Below are positions 23,501 through 37,714 of a stretch of DNA of 64,000 nt, piece by piece (the stretch's first letter is position 1; each line of letters starts with the position of its first letter). The position numbers and the translations under genes are program-made. This DNA comes from Neurospora tetraspora (Eukaryota > Ascomycota > Sordariomycetes > Sordariales > Sordariaceae), in NCBI RefSeq assembly GCF_033439725.1, contig NW_026944383.1:1612001-1676000 (forward strand), in the 5' to 3' direction. The notes beneath the pieces are model-generated. The model made no database searches and was not told the DNA's origin. It was given only the letters and a program-made list of their open reading frames with translations.

Positions 23501-26500
23501 AACTTTACGCTCTCTACTATATTTCAACAATATATTTTATTTACGCCCTTTATAGTCTAAAATCTATTTATTTAGAAGGATTTTATTATTTGGCTAAAAA
23601 GGAATTTATTCAGTATTATAGTTAGATACTGGTAGCCGCCCGAACCTTATAATTAATTCGTTTATTTTTTTTCGGACGTATTACTAACTTACCCTTAATT
23701 CCGAAAATTCTTCCGCGTTCGCGTTTATTACCTCCTTCATTTTCATTATAATATCTACTATATTATTATAATTATTACGAACCTTCCGTCTAATAAATCT
23801 ATACGATTAATTAAATTCTTCAAAATTCTTTTTAATAGTCTATATTATATCTTTAAAATTTTATTTCAAACCTTTAATATCCTCCGTAAAGTTATTATTC
23901 CGCTATTATTCTAGAATAATTCTATCCCGAATCATTTACTTTATTATTATCTAAAATTCTTTTATCGAATTAATAAATTAATTTACGAAAATTTATGTTT
24001 GCGTTAATATATTAATATAATTAATTACTACTTATATAGCGAGCTATAAACTAGTATAATAAATATTCTAATTAACTAATTTAAATTGCAATATTAAATT
24101 ATTAAGTAAAGCTAGATTACTATTTATAAATTAACTATTTTAAATTATTATAATTATAATTAATAAACGTCCTATAAATAAAACGTGATTATATATTCAA
24201 ATTAATATATACCGTTTAATTACGGATATAAGTTCCTATATAACTCCACTAAGCGAAGAGAATTATAATAACTTTTATTATCCGATATTAAATTATCTAC
24301 TCCCTATTGTAATATTAATTATTTTAAACCGCTTTGCTGGAAATCGACCGAAATTTTCTTATTTTAATTTAATAGAAATAAATACGAACATTAATTCTTT
24401 AACCGATACTAATTGTATTAAAAATTGGTTTTTAAAATTACTAGACGATAATCCTAGGAGTATAATCTTAATATATTATCAAATTCTTCTATATTATTTT
24501 ACTATCCGAATTTCAAATTAGTATCGATTTTAAACTAAACAACGCGCCATAGCTAACTTAAATCTAAATATAATACCCGAATTACCATTAATCGGTCAGT
24601 AAAAGGAGTAAATATATATTTAATAATTTAATTTATCTAATATTCCTTATATATAAATTAGAAATATAATATTAGAGGGTTATTTTTATTCGTTCGCTGT
24701 TAATAGTGGGGTAATATTAAATTAAAAACGCCCGCCCTAATGTATAATTATAAATAGTCCGGCTGGTAGGTACTTTTAGTAGGGTATTTCTAATTAGAGA
24801 GTAAAATAACCAAAACGGCTAACTAAACTTTAAATTTCGAATTTTCTAAAACGGTAAACGTAAAAAGACCCTCGACTATATTCTAATAAATTAATACTTT
24901 AAGAGTAAATATATAATCTTTACGAATTAATTAAATAACTTTAATATAAAATATAATACTAAACAATGTAGGGTTCTATAACGAAGGTACGAAAGGGAAG
25001 ATTATATTATCTAATATTAAAAGTAAACGTTTCTATTTATACCCGACGAATTAATGTAAATACAATATAAAATATTATAAATTAAATTGATAAAAAAGTA
25101 TATATTCTAAGAGATATAAACGAAGAGAATTCCTTATATTATAATATTAACCGTTTTAACGCCTTTTCCGCTTCCGTCTCTTTTTCCGTACTACTCTCCT
25201 CTTCTATACTACATTTTATCTTCTTCTATAGTAATTATCCGGATTCTTCGCCGTACCCAGCGTTTTCATCGTTCTTTTACAATACAATTAAACTCTCCGA
25301 ATATTTAATTAATTAATATAATTTAATAAAATATATAAATTAAAAGTATTATATTTAATATATAATTATACTCTCTTTATCGTTAATTCTTTCGGGCTAT
25401 CTACCTAGCTATTTCCTTTTTTTATCAAGAATAATAAATTATTAATATTACGTTAATAATACTACTTATTTTTACTTAATGTATTTATAATATAAAACCT
25501 ATATTTAATAAATAATTAAAGCTTAGCCGAAAAATACATCCCTAATATCGTAAGTCCTAATTCGTTAAGAAATTGAGTTTACAACTGCCCAAGTAATTAG
25601 GATTTAATGTTAGAAAAATTAAAAATAAACGGTAACTATAAATTATATTTAGATATATATTGGGAGAGGTAATATGATAAAGAAGTAATAAAATAAAGAA
25701 ATAATATAGTAAAGAAATAATATAATAAAATATTGATAAAATGTAGAAGAATAAATAGTAAATAGGGAAAAAGCTGATAAATAAACGGAATAAAATATAA
25801 GAATATTTAATAAAGATTCGCCAGACCTATTAAATATAATAATAAAGGTATAAGATACTCCTAATTCGTTTATTTATTATTCAAGTATAAAAAAACTAAA
25901 ATCCGATTAAGCTTCCTAATTTTAACTCCGAATTTAATTCTAAAGATAATAGTTATAATTCTTCCAACTATTATAATTTAATTAAGAGTATACGGCGTGT
26001 AGTACGGGCATTACCGTCCTTATAATCAATGGTATATTCCTCGTTACCGTAGGAAAAGTCTTAAATTTCTTCGAAGGTATTGTACGAATCTATATTATAT
26101 ATATAATAGGGTAAGTATTAGAGAGGCGGTAAATTAGTAATATATAATATAAATATTCTAATATATAATAATACCCAAGGCAATTTTAGGATATAAAAAT
26201 ATTACCGCTTAATATATCACCTTACAAATATTAGCTAAACTATTAATATAATATATAGCCACATTAAATATTTCACTTATTTATTCGCAGGCTGTTCGTT
26301 TACGAAATTAAAGGCTAACGTACAAAGTAAATAGTTGGTAAAACCTTACAATTAGAATTTTCAACGCGGACCCTCCTAAACGCAAACGCTATAAGCCTAT
26401 ATCCCCTTACCTAATAGAAAATTACTATAATGAATAAATTACAAAAATAAATATATATGTATTATTATACCTATTAATAAATACGTATCTACCTATTCTA

Positions 26501-26615
26501 GATCCGATATTTCTAGCCTGGGGGCTCTATATCCTACAAAATAATTGAGCGCTCCAATCTTAGAACTTCCTCGATTAAGCGGGTATTAATTTCGTCCATC
26601 GGTCTAATCTTAAAA
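20581..26615. other. RIP-type A+T-rich fossil DNA, left part of the large block
   Basis: Extremely TpA-rich and CpA/TpG-poor by eye, with no usable open frame. A heavily eroded coding relic appears to run on the minus strand at about 21.4-22.9 kb (protein-like composition in one frame), but I could not assign a family. Four copies of a palindromic TCTAATTARA motif lie at 23178-23340. The likely source is old duplicated elements inactivated by RIP; the number of elements is unknown. Confidence 0.6.
23178..23340. repeat. Cluster of palindromic TCTAATTARA motifs
   Basis: Four diverged copies at about 23178, 23233, 23262 and 23320. They are related to the better-preserved copies at 36.9-38.4 kb and 41.55-41.69 kb. 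Confidence 0.5.
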
Positions 26616-26780
26616 TATTAGCTAATAGTATATTACATATATATGCACGTACAAGTCTAGCTCTAGGTATAGTTTAGCCCTACCCTATATTACTAAACTT
26701 CTATATACTTCTCTCTTTCTCTCCTTATATAATTATGTATATCTAATTTACTTCCTAACTATCGCCTTGTCCTATAATAA
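26616..26780 (+). repeat. 5' terminal repeat of the gypsy fossil
   Basis: About 165 bp starting TATTAGCTAATAG, matching 36044-36209. It is much more A+T-rich than the 3' copy. The exact ends are uncertain and the true LTR may be longer. Confidence 0.6.
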
Positions 26781-29502
26781 TTAATTATACCTATTATTAC
26801 GCTACGAGCGTATAATTTCATTTAATTCTATCGCCGCCGTTGTAAAACTTTCCGACGCGCCTACGATCCTTTATTATATTATAATAGAGCTTTATTGTAC
26901 CGCGATAATATAAATGTTAAAATTATACTGTAATCCCCTTAAGAAGCGCTTATAAAATAATTTAATTTTTATTCTTTAAATTATAAAGTAGTATTTTACT
27001 TTATTTAAATTAATCGAATTAATTAATATTATTTATTATTAATACCAACGTTGCGATTTTTATTATCGGTTTAAGTATTAATCCATCTTACGAATAATTA
27101 TTCAATAATATTACCGAACCCTTTAATAATTATTTAAACCTGGGTAACTTAATTGAATAATCCGTTTTCGATTTCGCTTTATAATTTACTAATTACGCTG
27201 CCTTCCTTTATATAGTCGTCGCGTTTGCCTAATTTATTTATAAGAATATAGTTAAAATTAATACTTTCGCTGCCGCCGCGGAGGATGCCCTTATTAATAA
27301 GGATATTATAATTAATAATTTTACTAATAAAGTCGCCTACTTTAAAGAATAGTTTACGATTATTTAGAGTAATTTTATTGATATTAATATTTCCTTTAAT
27401 AATATTAACGACGCGTATAATAAATTTAAGAAAAATATTACTTTTAAAATTAGGGAGAAGAATGATACTATAAAAGATTTTAAAAAAATTATCCGCTAAA
27501 AGGTTGTCCCCCCCGAATTTATCCTTTTACTAAATAACGATAATAATATTATTATATTTACTATTATTATTTTTAAATTAAAAATTAGTAAAGACTCTGA
27601 AATTTTTATTAGCGAAAGTAATATTAAAATTAAGCGTACCGAATCCTATTATATTTAGCAGGTTAAAATAAAATTTTATTAGTTCTAAGATTTATAATAC
27701 TTTAATTTTAACGAACGTTCCAAATTCGCTTAAATTATATAATATTTTAGTAGCGCTGCTTTCTACGCTTTATCCCCCTATACTATACTACTATTAAAAG
27801 AGGCCGATGCGGATAAAAAGAAGTAGAAAATTAGCGAGGATTTCCTCGCTTATTTAAATATTAAGTACGATTATATAAATTTAATTTTAAAATTGCGCTA
27901 TAAGTTCGAAAGTTTGAAAATCTATAAAGGATAAAAGTAATTTAATTTCGAAAATGAATTCACTACCCTAATCGATTGATATGATTTAAATAACGCTATA
28001 AAAACTTATTATCTCAAAATAAAAATTACTAATAATATTTATAATATGATTACGTATTAGTAAAACCATCCCGCTCTTAATATTTATAAGAAATAATTTA
28101 CCCTTTATTGTAAATTCGGTATTAATTTCGAAAATTATAATTAATATAATTAGAACGCTACTCTTTTTTATAAAAATAATTCTAATAACGGAAGAGGAGG
28201 TAATATTTTTACTACCGAGTATATTATTATTTAAAGTAGTAACGCTATAAATATTAATGTTATAACCGCTCTTAACGTTTTATTAGTAAGAATAATCGAT
28301 AAAATTATTTTCGATTATTATTTTTAAAATAACTTTTATAAGCGCTATGGTAAGGAGGGCTATTAGGTTATTAATTGTTGTAATAGTATTAATATTAGTA
28401 TTCCTTGTATTGAGAGACATAGGAACTATCGTAATAATTATGGTCGTAATAATAATAATAATAACGCCGGCGCCGCTAGACCCGTTATAGGTTAAGTTAA
28501 TTATAGTAACGCCGCCTATATTAACGTTATAAGCGTTAGAGAGGCCGCCCCCGCCGCTCCCGCCGCCGTAATTATTTTAGCCCCGGCCGTTCTTACTATT
28601 AAATATAGCGTAGGAAATACGGCGCCTCCTTATTAAATCGTATAGAAAGGCCGTCGTTTTTAACGATTATAATAGAAAAGGAAGATATAGATTTAAATTT
28701 AGTAGATTTAAAAAAGATTTAATTAAAGAATTTAATTTTACATAATTATAATAATAATTTTATCCTCCTTTCTACTTATATCGTTTATAGATTACGTAAT
28801 ATTAAGAGTAAATGTACCACTTTAATCGATAGTAGGTATTCTACGTTCGCTTTTATTAATTATATATTTACTGTATGTTTTACTATACTACTTCTAAAAC
28901 TTCCTAAGCTAAAGGCGCTATATTTCGCTAATAGAGTACCGAAAGGATTAATTATTAAATATTATTAAACCTAATTAATGATCGGTTATTATATAGAAAT
29001 AATCTTATTATTAATTTACAATTTTATAATCCACTATTTGATTATTTTCGGTATACCCTAATTAAAATACTACAACCCTATAATTTTATAGTCGGAAGCT
29101 TTAATTACTTTTATAGAAAAATATACCGGCCGATATTTATTAGCCGATTTATTAACTATTTTCTAACCAATATTTAAATTATAGGACTATAATAAATATT
29201 ATAACGAAACTATCGACCGAATAACGGCCTCCGTTCCGCTTATAGAAATAAGTAACTCCGAGCTTAAGCCTATTATTATTGAGGATTTCGACCTTACGAT
29301 TACTAACCGCCTTATACCCGTTTAATAAATAAATAAAGCCGTGAAATAACGATTAATAAAATTAAAGACGCGCTGAGCACGTTCTAATACCCCGACGCCT
29401 ACTTTAGAACCCCCTATTATTTTAGAGCCTACCTAATTAATTATTAAACCCGCGGTCTACTATCTAATCGTTAGAATGCGGAAATCTAATACAGACTATT
29501 AT

Positions 29503-29771
29503 TGTTATAGGGCTAGCGCCCAGTCAATATACTTAGCTATTGCCAAGCGTGCTAAGCTGAGCTAAAGGTTATTATATAGCGCTAAGGCCAATACGAACCC
29601 TCTAATTCGCTAGACCTATATATTTACTTGGCCTGTACGGTTTTAACTTTAATTATATAAAACCTTCTTTTGACTATTCCCTTCTAAAGTAATCATTTTC
29701 CTCCCTATTAAATATAATATTTTAGCCTTATACAACTACTTACTATATAATACTTTCGCAAACCCATTATA
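29503..29771 (+). repeat. 5' LTR of the nested element
   Basis: 269 bp, homologous to 31479-31747 and to the solo LTR at 39768-40038. It contains the family words CCAATACGAACCCTCTA and AAAACCTTCTTT. Confidence 0.8.
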
Positions 29772-31478
29772 TTATATTTAACTCTCTTTTTAAATATTAC
29801 GTTACTAAATGTTTGTAAATACTACTAAAGAGTTTGCCTACCGTCGCTCTCGTCCCTCAATAATAATTTCCCTATCTATAATATTTCAATAATAATAGTT
29901 CCTTTAAATCGTTTAATCCACGAATTCCTAAAAACACTAACGACAATTTGCCTCTTCGATTAAGTAATTAATTCTCAAAATTTCCGCCCTTAAAACTATT
30001 CCTCTTAATTCGCTGTTACGTAAACTAATCTTCCCACATTTTAGAAAAGTTTTAGGGAATAAAGAAAAATTCGAAACCTAAATTTCAAACGCGTAGGCTA
30101 AATTCTATTTAAATAGCCCCGCTATTAACGATTTAAAAATATAATTCTATTATTTACTCGCCTAGTTATTGCCCGCTATTAAAAAACCCATCATTGTATT
30201 TACTACTATATTTTAATATCCCTATAAATTTATCGATAAATTTAAACTTATATACGGGGACCCTAATTCTATTAAACGTACTAATTAAGAATTATACTAA
30301 TTCAAATAAAGATTTAAAGAATTGATAATAACCTTTATCGTTCGCTTTAAGAAGGTATTATACTATACCCGAGCCGATTTATAACTAAATATCGTTAAAA
30401 TTAATTAAATTACTACTACTTTAAATCATAATTAGAAATAACGCCTCTCTACCCAAACCGACGTACTTAAGTAATATTTGTTACTACTTACGTATTTATA
30501 AAAATTTAATAGTAATTCCTTTCTTTTAACTTCCTCCTCCTTATCGAAGTAAGCTCTAATTAATAATAATATTAGTAATCCTATAAATACCTCTATTAAT
30601 AATATTTTAGTAACCCTATTAAAAATATTACTATCCTAAAAGTAAAAAGATAGGTAAAAGAAGGAGGATAAATATACGAATTATAAGAATAATTTTTATT
30701 AGTTTAAATAATATAAATAAAAAATACAGATAATAACGTTCGAATATAATCTAGTAAGGGCTTAAGCGATTACGATAATAATAATTATAAAGAGGAAGAA
30801 TATTCGGATTAAATAAAGCCGTATTAATAGCGACCTTAATAATATTAGAGGTAGAAGAGTATTACTATATTTAAAAGGAGGGACCTCTAATTAATTTACT
30901 AAAGTATTACTATTTATTAATTAAATAGATAAATTATAAAATGATACCCTTCGCCGCCTAACTATATTAATACCTATTTATAATATAATTAATAGAGAGA
31001 ATAAGTATTATATTTCGTAGGTACAAAAATTACTAAAGCCATTCCTTAGCGAAAGAATGAGCGGGTAGCTAATTATTAGTAGGAGAAGTAGAATGATACA
31101 AAATATTAAATAATAGCCTTAATTCTAATTATTTCCGTTATAAATTATTAATATAATGTAATAAAAAAGGGCCCTAGAATTGGGTAAGGTTTAGAAATAT
31201 TCCTTAATTTAATTTTAATATTAGGCTATAATATAGTTCTATAAGGGTAGGTAATAAGTATATCGTCACCGATTTGGGTAGGAAGCAAGTAATTATATAA
31301 TGTTTATTTAGGGGCTTAAATAGAAAGATTTTATCTTTTCTAGTATTGTTAACTTTCCCCGTTTAAATAGGTATTTAATTGAGTGTAGTTATATTAAATT
31401 TTAGTCTTTTTTTGTGTATTTAGCTATATTAATTTCTATACGTAAGACCGAACTCCCCCAAGGGGAGTAAGAGGGTAA

Positions 31479-31747
31479 TATTATAGGGCTAACGCCCGGT
31501 TAATATACTTAGCTATTACTAAACGTATTAAACTGAGTTAGGGGTTATTACATAGCGTTAAGGCCAATACGAACCCTCTAGTTCGCCAGACCTATATATT
31601 TGCCTAGCTCGTGCGGTCTTGGCTCTAATTGCACAAAACCTTCTTTCGACTACTCCTTTCTAAAGCAAGCCTTTTCCTCTCTATTAAATATAGTATTTCA
31701 ACCTTACACGACTGCTCGCTGTGCAATACTCTCGCAGACCCGTTACA
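31479..31747 (+). repeat. 3' LTR of the nested element
   Basis: 269 bp, directly preceded by the purine-rich tract. It differs from the 5' LTR mostly by transitions. Confidence 0.8.
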
Positions 31748-34700
31748 ACTATATTTTAATTTATTAAATTGATCATTCGAACGACCCCGTTAACCCGGGT
31801 AATATTAAAGACCTTAACGTAGCGAGCTTTAATTAATTCTACGAAATATATAAATTAAAAGTATTCTAAATTTTGTACGCGGAAATTAGGGAAGTTATCA
31901 AAAAAATTAGGGCAGAAGAGGAGGCCCGGGCTAAAGAGAGAGAAGGGGGTGCCCTAAATTTTAAAGGAGGAAATAATAAAAGCGTTATCGATAGAGGGGT
32001 AAAAATAGGATAAATAAATTCGTTAATAAATTCATAAATAGAGGAAATAGTAAAGGGGATTATAGTTAATAAGGGCGTAAAATATAAAATACTATTAAGG
32101 AAGTGTTTCTACGGGTAAATTAATAGTTACGCTAATAAAGGTCCTAAAGTCGCCGTACGTGCTATTAAAATTGCTAATAAAGTATATTTAAACGGTAGGG
32201 AAGGAGATTTTGAATAATATAAGGAAGTCATTAAAATTATTAAAATTATTGAGGAGGACGTTATCAAATTCTACGAACAGGCCGATAAACCCCCTAAAAT
32301 TAATTAGGAAATATATTAACGTTTTTAAATTAAAGAAAGTTACGGTTATACCCCTATATTACGTATATAATTTGAAAATTGAATTTAGGTTGGGAGAGTA
32401 GCCGCCGTACTTTCGATCCTGCTTATTCAACCCCGACGAATTAAATATTATTAAAAAATAAATTAATAATAATTTTAAGAGTAACTTTATCCGGCCCTCC
32501 TAATTAAAAGCCGCCTCCCCTATCCTTTTAATAAAGAAGCCGGGCGGAGGAGTACGTATTTATATCGATTATCTGTGTATTAATAACGTTATTTTGAAAA
32601 ATAAATACCCCTTTCTATTTATTAAAGAAATTTTAAACGCTATTTATAAAATAAAAATCTTTATTAAGTTCGATATTATTACTACTTTTAACTATATCCG
32701 CGTCGTAGAGAGGTATAAGTAATTAACGGTATTTATTATATATTTTGGACTATTTTAATCCTTAATATATCGTTTTAAGCTTTAAAATACCCCTAATACT
32801 TTTTAGAATTATATAAACGATATCTTATATAACATTTTCGATATATACGTAACGGTGTATTTGGACGATATTCTAATCTTTTCTAATAACGAGGTAAAAT
32901 ACGAAAGGTATATTAATAATATATTCGAGCGGTTAATTAAAGCTAACCTATAAATAAATATCGATAAATATGAATTTTATATTGAGAAGATTAAATACTT
33001 TAAATTAATTATTATACTAGGAGGTATTAAAATAGATCTAGAGAAAATTAAAGTTATTACGGATTAGTAACCCCCTACGTTTAAAAAATTCTTATAGAGT
33101 TTTTTAAACTTTATTAATTTTTACCGTCGGTTTATTAACGGATTTTCGTTAATAGTAATACTATTTTACAACCTTATAAAGAAGGATATAAAATAGGATT
33201 AGACCTTAACTTAATAAACCGCTTTCGAAATTTTAAAAATAATTTTCAATAGCGGACTTACTTTACGTGGATACGATTAATTAAGAAAAATAATTATTAA
33301 AACCGACGCTTCTAATTAGGCTTCTAGCGGCACCCTATCATAATATAGCGATAATAGAATTTTATACCTAGTAGCCTACTATTCGTTACAATATACCGCT
33401 TAGGAATATAATCATAATATTTATAATAAAGAATTACTAATTATTATTAAAGTACTAGAAGAGTAGAAGCTAGAATTCGAGGGCGCGTAATAACTATTTA
33501 ATATTTTAATAAACTATAAAACTTTGAAAGTTTTTACTACGAATAAATAGTTAACCCCGCGCTATATATAATAGTTATAGTTCTTATCCTATTTCGACTT
33601 TGTAATCCGCTATACCCCCGGTTTAAAGAATTTACACCCTAACACTTTAAATAGAAAGCCGGAGGACGTCCTACTAAATATAAACGATTACCGTTTGAAG
33701 GTTAGGAATTGTAATTTTATTAACCCTGCTTACTTCGAAGAAAGTTATTTAAAAACCTTATTTAATATTATTATTAATATAGAAGTAAACGAGGAAATAT
33801 TCCTATTAGAGCTAAATATTTTAGAAGAATTAGAGAAATCTATTAACGATATTATTAATAATAATTATATTAAATCTATATTAATATAGGAGGCGGTAAT
33901 TTATCTTCGAAACCCCAACCGGTCCGAATAAAGCCCCTATATTAAAAAGAAGTTACGGGTAATATTCGCGGAATATTTAATAATAAAAAGTAAAGCTTAC
34001 TATAAAGGACGAATATTTATTAACTCCGACGACATTATTATTTACTTATAATTTATTTACTATACTTACTCTTTATTAACGGCGGGGTATTTTATTAAAA
34101 ATAAAATTTAAGTATAAATAAATGAATATTAATATTAATTAAATATAATAGAGGCCGTTAAAGTTTATTATAAAGGATGCTTCGCTTATTCGAAGACGAA
34201 GGCATTATAACGAATTAAAATTAATTACCTAAAATTAATACTAGCCGCTTTCGTATCCTAATATAATATTAATATCAATTATATTTCACCTTTCCTAAAG
34301 AACCTTTATTTAAGTTAAAAGTTTAAATATATTGCTATTATAATAGATCGCTTTACTAAAATACAATACTATATCGCTACCGAAACTATAGGAGTAGAAG
34401 AATTTACCAATCGTTTTATCGACTATATATATACTTTCTATAACCTTCCCAATACTATAATATTAAATAGAGGCTCCTAGTTTATATTAATATTCTAGGT
34501 TACGATTTATGAAAGATTAGCTATAAAAAGACTATTAAATTTAGCTTTCTACCCCTAAACGAATATTTGAATAGAATATATTAATATAGAAATAGAATAA
34601 TATTTACGGATATTTATAAATTAGGTGTAAACGGATTAGGTTCGTTAGTTCCCCTTAGTGGAATTTGCGGGCAATAATATAGTATTAGAAATTACGGGAG

Positions 34701-36043
34701 TAACTCCGTTCTTTATTAATTATAATTTCTACCTTCGAATAAGTATCGAACTGTTTTTAATTATAACGTTATAGTTATTTCTAATTTAATAGAAAGAATA
34801 CTTAAAAACTAACGAACTACTAGCCTGCTTCGAAGCTATTTAGAATTACGTTCGAACCTCGATTAAAAAGGTATAAAATTACTATAAATCTAACGCTAAC
34901 AAAAAACGTTCGGACGTACCTAAATACCAGGCTAAGGATTTAATTATATTTAATACGATTAACCTCGCTCATGGCCGCTCTTATAATAAATTATATCCTT
35001 GGTAGAAAGGCCCTTTTAAAGTCGATTAAGCTAAATTGTACGATATTAAATTCGTATTACCTATTGATATAAAATATTTACCAGTATTCTATATATTAAT
35101 AATTAAACCCCTTAGGGAAGGTTTACCCAGCCAAGCTGATATTTAAAAAGATATAAGGATTAACGAAGGTAAGGTAATAACGAAAACCGATAATTACGAA
35201 GAAGTCGCTAAATAAGAATTCGACGAACTCCTAATATATTAATAGAAGGGAAGTAATTACTATTAATTCTATATAATTGTATAAATTTATTACGACCTAA
35301 TTCATGAATTATTAATTAATGTAATTAATATAAGGGAGGCTATTAAAATCTTGTATAATAATTACCCTAACGTACTAATTCTACCCGAAGTTAAATAATA
35401 ATTAAAAATTTAAATTATATTATAGGGGAGAGCGCTGCCCATACTAGCACCCTAATCGCCGGCCCTAATACCGCGACCCGCCCTAATATTTACGGCGCCT
35501 ATAGTACCGAAGCGCTCTAAACGTATTACGGACCTAAAGGAATAAATTAATTTATTCGCAGAGGGTATTACGCCTAATTTACTAACTAACTAATTAGTAA
35601 AGGAGAACCCTAGCCAACTAATAAAAGAATTATTAACGGAGGATATAAAGAAAATAAACGATATTTTTAAGCAGATTTTTAATAAATTATTAGAAATATA
35701 TTAGGGGAGGAGGCTCCCTACGAAGAACGTAATAGATAAATTAGAAGTAAGGACGTATTAATAAAGAGACGATAATTAGAAACCGGGTAAGATTAGGGAT
35801 ATAAAGAGGATCCGGGAATTACGAGCGGAGGAGCTCGAATAAACGTTTTAATTACGGATAGAATCACGAATAGAGGAGCTTAAAGACGGGGATTGAAGGA
35901 TAATCTATTATTTCATATATATATAGATTTTAAAACTCTAGAATTTTCTTTACAAGGAAGTAATATCACAAAATTACTTATAACTACGTTATATATACGG
36001 CTTCCGCTATAAGCAATCGAGCCTCGTATCGTACTATTGCTGC

Positions 36044-36209
36044 TATTAGCTAATAGTATATTACGTATATATACACGTGCAGGTCTGGCTCTGGGCATGG
36101 CTCAGCCCTACCCTATATTGCTAGACCTCTGTACACCTCTCTCTTTCTCTCCTCGTACAATTACGCATGTCCAACCTACCCCCTAACCGTCGCCTTGCCC
36201 CGTGATACG
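36044..36209 (+). repeat. 3' terminal repeat of the gypsy fossil
   Basis: Matches 26616-26780 but keeps many C and G positions lost in the other copy, so it is far less RIP-altered. Confidence 0.6.
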
Positions 36210-36890
36210 CGGCGCTCGTATAATATTAGCGTACGATTTAAATTATTTTTAACCCTATAATACTATATTAACTATATATTAAATCTTTATATTTATTAAC
36301 GAACGTTAACGAAATTTCGTAATCGGGTAAATAAATATATAAATTCAATAATATTTCTTCGGTCGGAATGGACCGCAAGGATCCTAAGGTTGTTTTACTA
36401 TTACAACAAAGGATAAAGTACGAAAAGGTTTAAAAAATTCGAACCTAATCGTTTATAAAATAGCCGCTATATATAGGTAACTTTTTTTATTTATCGCGTT
36501 TAGTAAATTGAAAGGGGCCTTTATATTTAGGCTTGGTAGAATACCGACGTAGTACGATATATTAATTAGCGTATATAATTTCGCTAATTATAAATTTATA
36601 GCGTTCTCCTTCGTTATTAATATTAAGAGAGGCTAAATTACCGCGCCTAATAGCAATTGTATATAGGAGGAAATCGATTATATCGGCGTTGTATAATATA
36701 TATATAATATATATATATTATATATTATCTTTAAAGGAATAGATTACCTTTTTATAGAGGTTGAACATTGAGTTTATAATTATTCTTACTTAATTAGTAG
36801 GTTCGTATAGATACTTTATATAAGTTAACGGACCGAATTAATTTATTATCATAAAAAAGTTAGCCACGTATTGAATAAAACTATAGTAGG

Positions 36891-37026
36891 TATAAGGATA
36901 TATATAATAGGTTAGGGGATTTTTATCCTATATTTTACTCTAATTAAAATTAACGTAGTATAAGGATATATGTAATAAGTTAAGGGACTTTTATTTTATA
37001 CTTCGCTCTAATTAGAATATTAGACT
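36891..37026 (+). repeat. 68-bp tandem duplication
   Basis: Two units, each starting TATAAGGATATAT, at 36891-36958 and 36959-37026. Each ends with the palindromic motif (TTTTACTCTAATTAAAAT and CTTCGCTCTAATTAGAAT). The differences are mostly transitions. Confidence 0.75.
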
Positions 37027-37618
37027 TTATTTTAATCAAAGCGGAGGAAGGTAGGTCGAAAAACTAATTTACAATTATAATAATAATAATAATATAGTAT
37101 TTAAGAATTCCTATGATTTAAAAGTAAGGCTATATTATATTTATTGTATTTTAATTTAATATTCCATGTATAAACTAACGTTTATTTAAAAGTATATTAT
37201 TTTATAGCCTTTTCGAAGGTAACGTTAAAAAACTCTTAGAAGGGTTTCGGATCCTATTTAATAATGCCAAAATTAGCGTCCGCCGGCTATACTGAAATTT
37301 CCTTAATTATTTCCTAAATATTATTGAGATTATAGTACTTAGTATAAAGCGGGTAGCTTTTAACAATTAAAGTAGTACCGCTTAGCTTCGGAATAATATT
37401 ATTCCATTCATTTTTAATTTAATGTTGATTTAATTCGGGATATAATAAGCGTTAAACAAGAGTAATATCCGGTTTATTAATTATTAAGTAGTGAAAAGGA
37501 TTATTAGGGTTTTTAATTATATTATTATTAAGGATAATTATATTAGTTTTATTTTTAACCCTACCGTTCGCTGCAATTCTAATTTTACTTTTAAATAGTA
37601 TATTTTAACGTTAAATAC

Positions 37619-37714
37619 CCTTCGCTCCAATTAGAGTCGTTAGATAGTATTAATTATCCTTCGCCCTAATTAAAATCGCTACTTATATTAAATATCCTTC
37701 GTTTTAATTAAAAT
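37619..37714 (+). repeat. 38-39-bp tandem array carrying the palindromic motif
   Basis: Three units beginning CCTTCG at 37619, 37658 and 37696, each with a TAATTARA core. A more diverged fourth unit may lie at 37567. Confidence 0.75.

Larger units (their letters stand above)
29503..31747 (+). mobile_element. Nested gag-only LTR element (TR-GAG-like fossil)
   Basis: A 2,245-bp element bounded by two 269-bp LTRs (29503-29771 and 31479-31747; TG/TA start, ACA/ATA end). The 5-bp flanks are ATTAT (29498-29502) and ACTAT (31748-31752), a target duplication differing by one transition. A purine-rich tract (AGGGGAGTAAGAGGG, about 31461-31475) lies just before the 3' LTR, as expected for plus-strand priming. 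The only coding relic is gag-like (about 30.0-30.9 kb, with a YGDPNSI-type motif); no pol was recognised. It is broken many times. It is inserted in the gypsy fossil and therefore younger than it. Confidence 0.8.
26616..36209 (+). mobile_element. Broken Ty3/gypsy LTR retrotransposon (fossil), with a nested insertion
   Basis: Plus-strand fossil. Terminal repeats lie at about 26616-26780 and 36044-36209. Recognisable parts in order: gag ending in a zinc-knuckle relic near 28.33-28.38 kb, protease near 28.8 kb, reverse transcriptase about 32.4-33.1 kb (KKPGGGVRI-type start), RNase H about 33.3-33.55 kb, integrase about 34.2-34.9 kb, and a possible chromodomain-like tail near 35.2 kb. It is broken many times throughout by RIP-type mutation. 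A 2.2-kb gag-only LTR element (29503-31747) sits between protease and reverse transcriptase, so this element is the older of the two. The outer repeat limits are approximate, and no flanking duplication was recognised. Confidence 0.8.
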
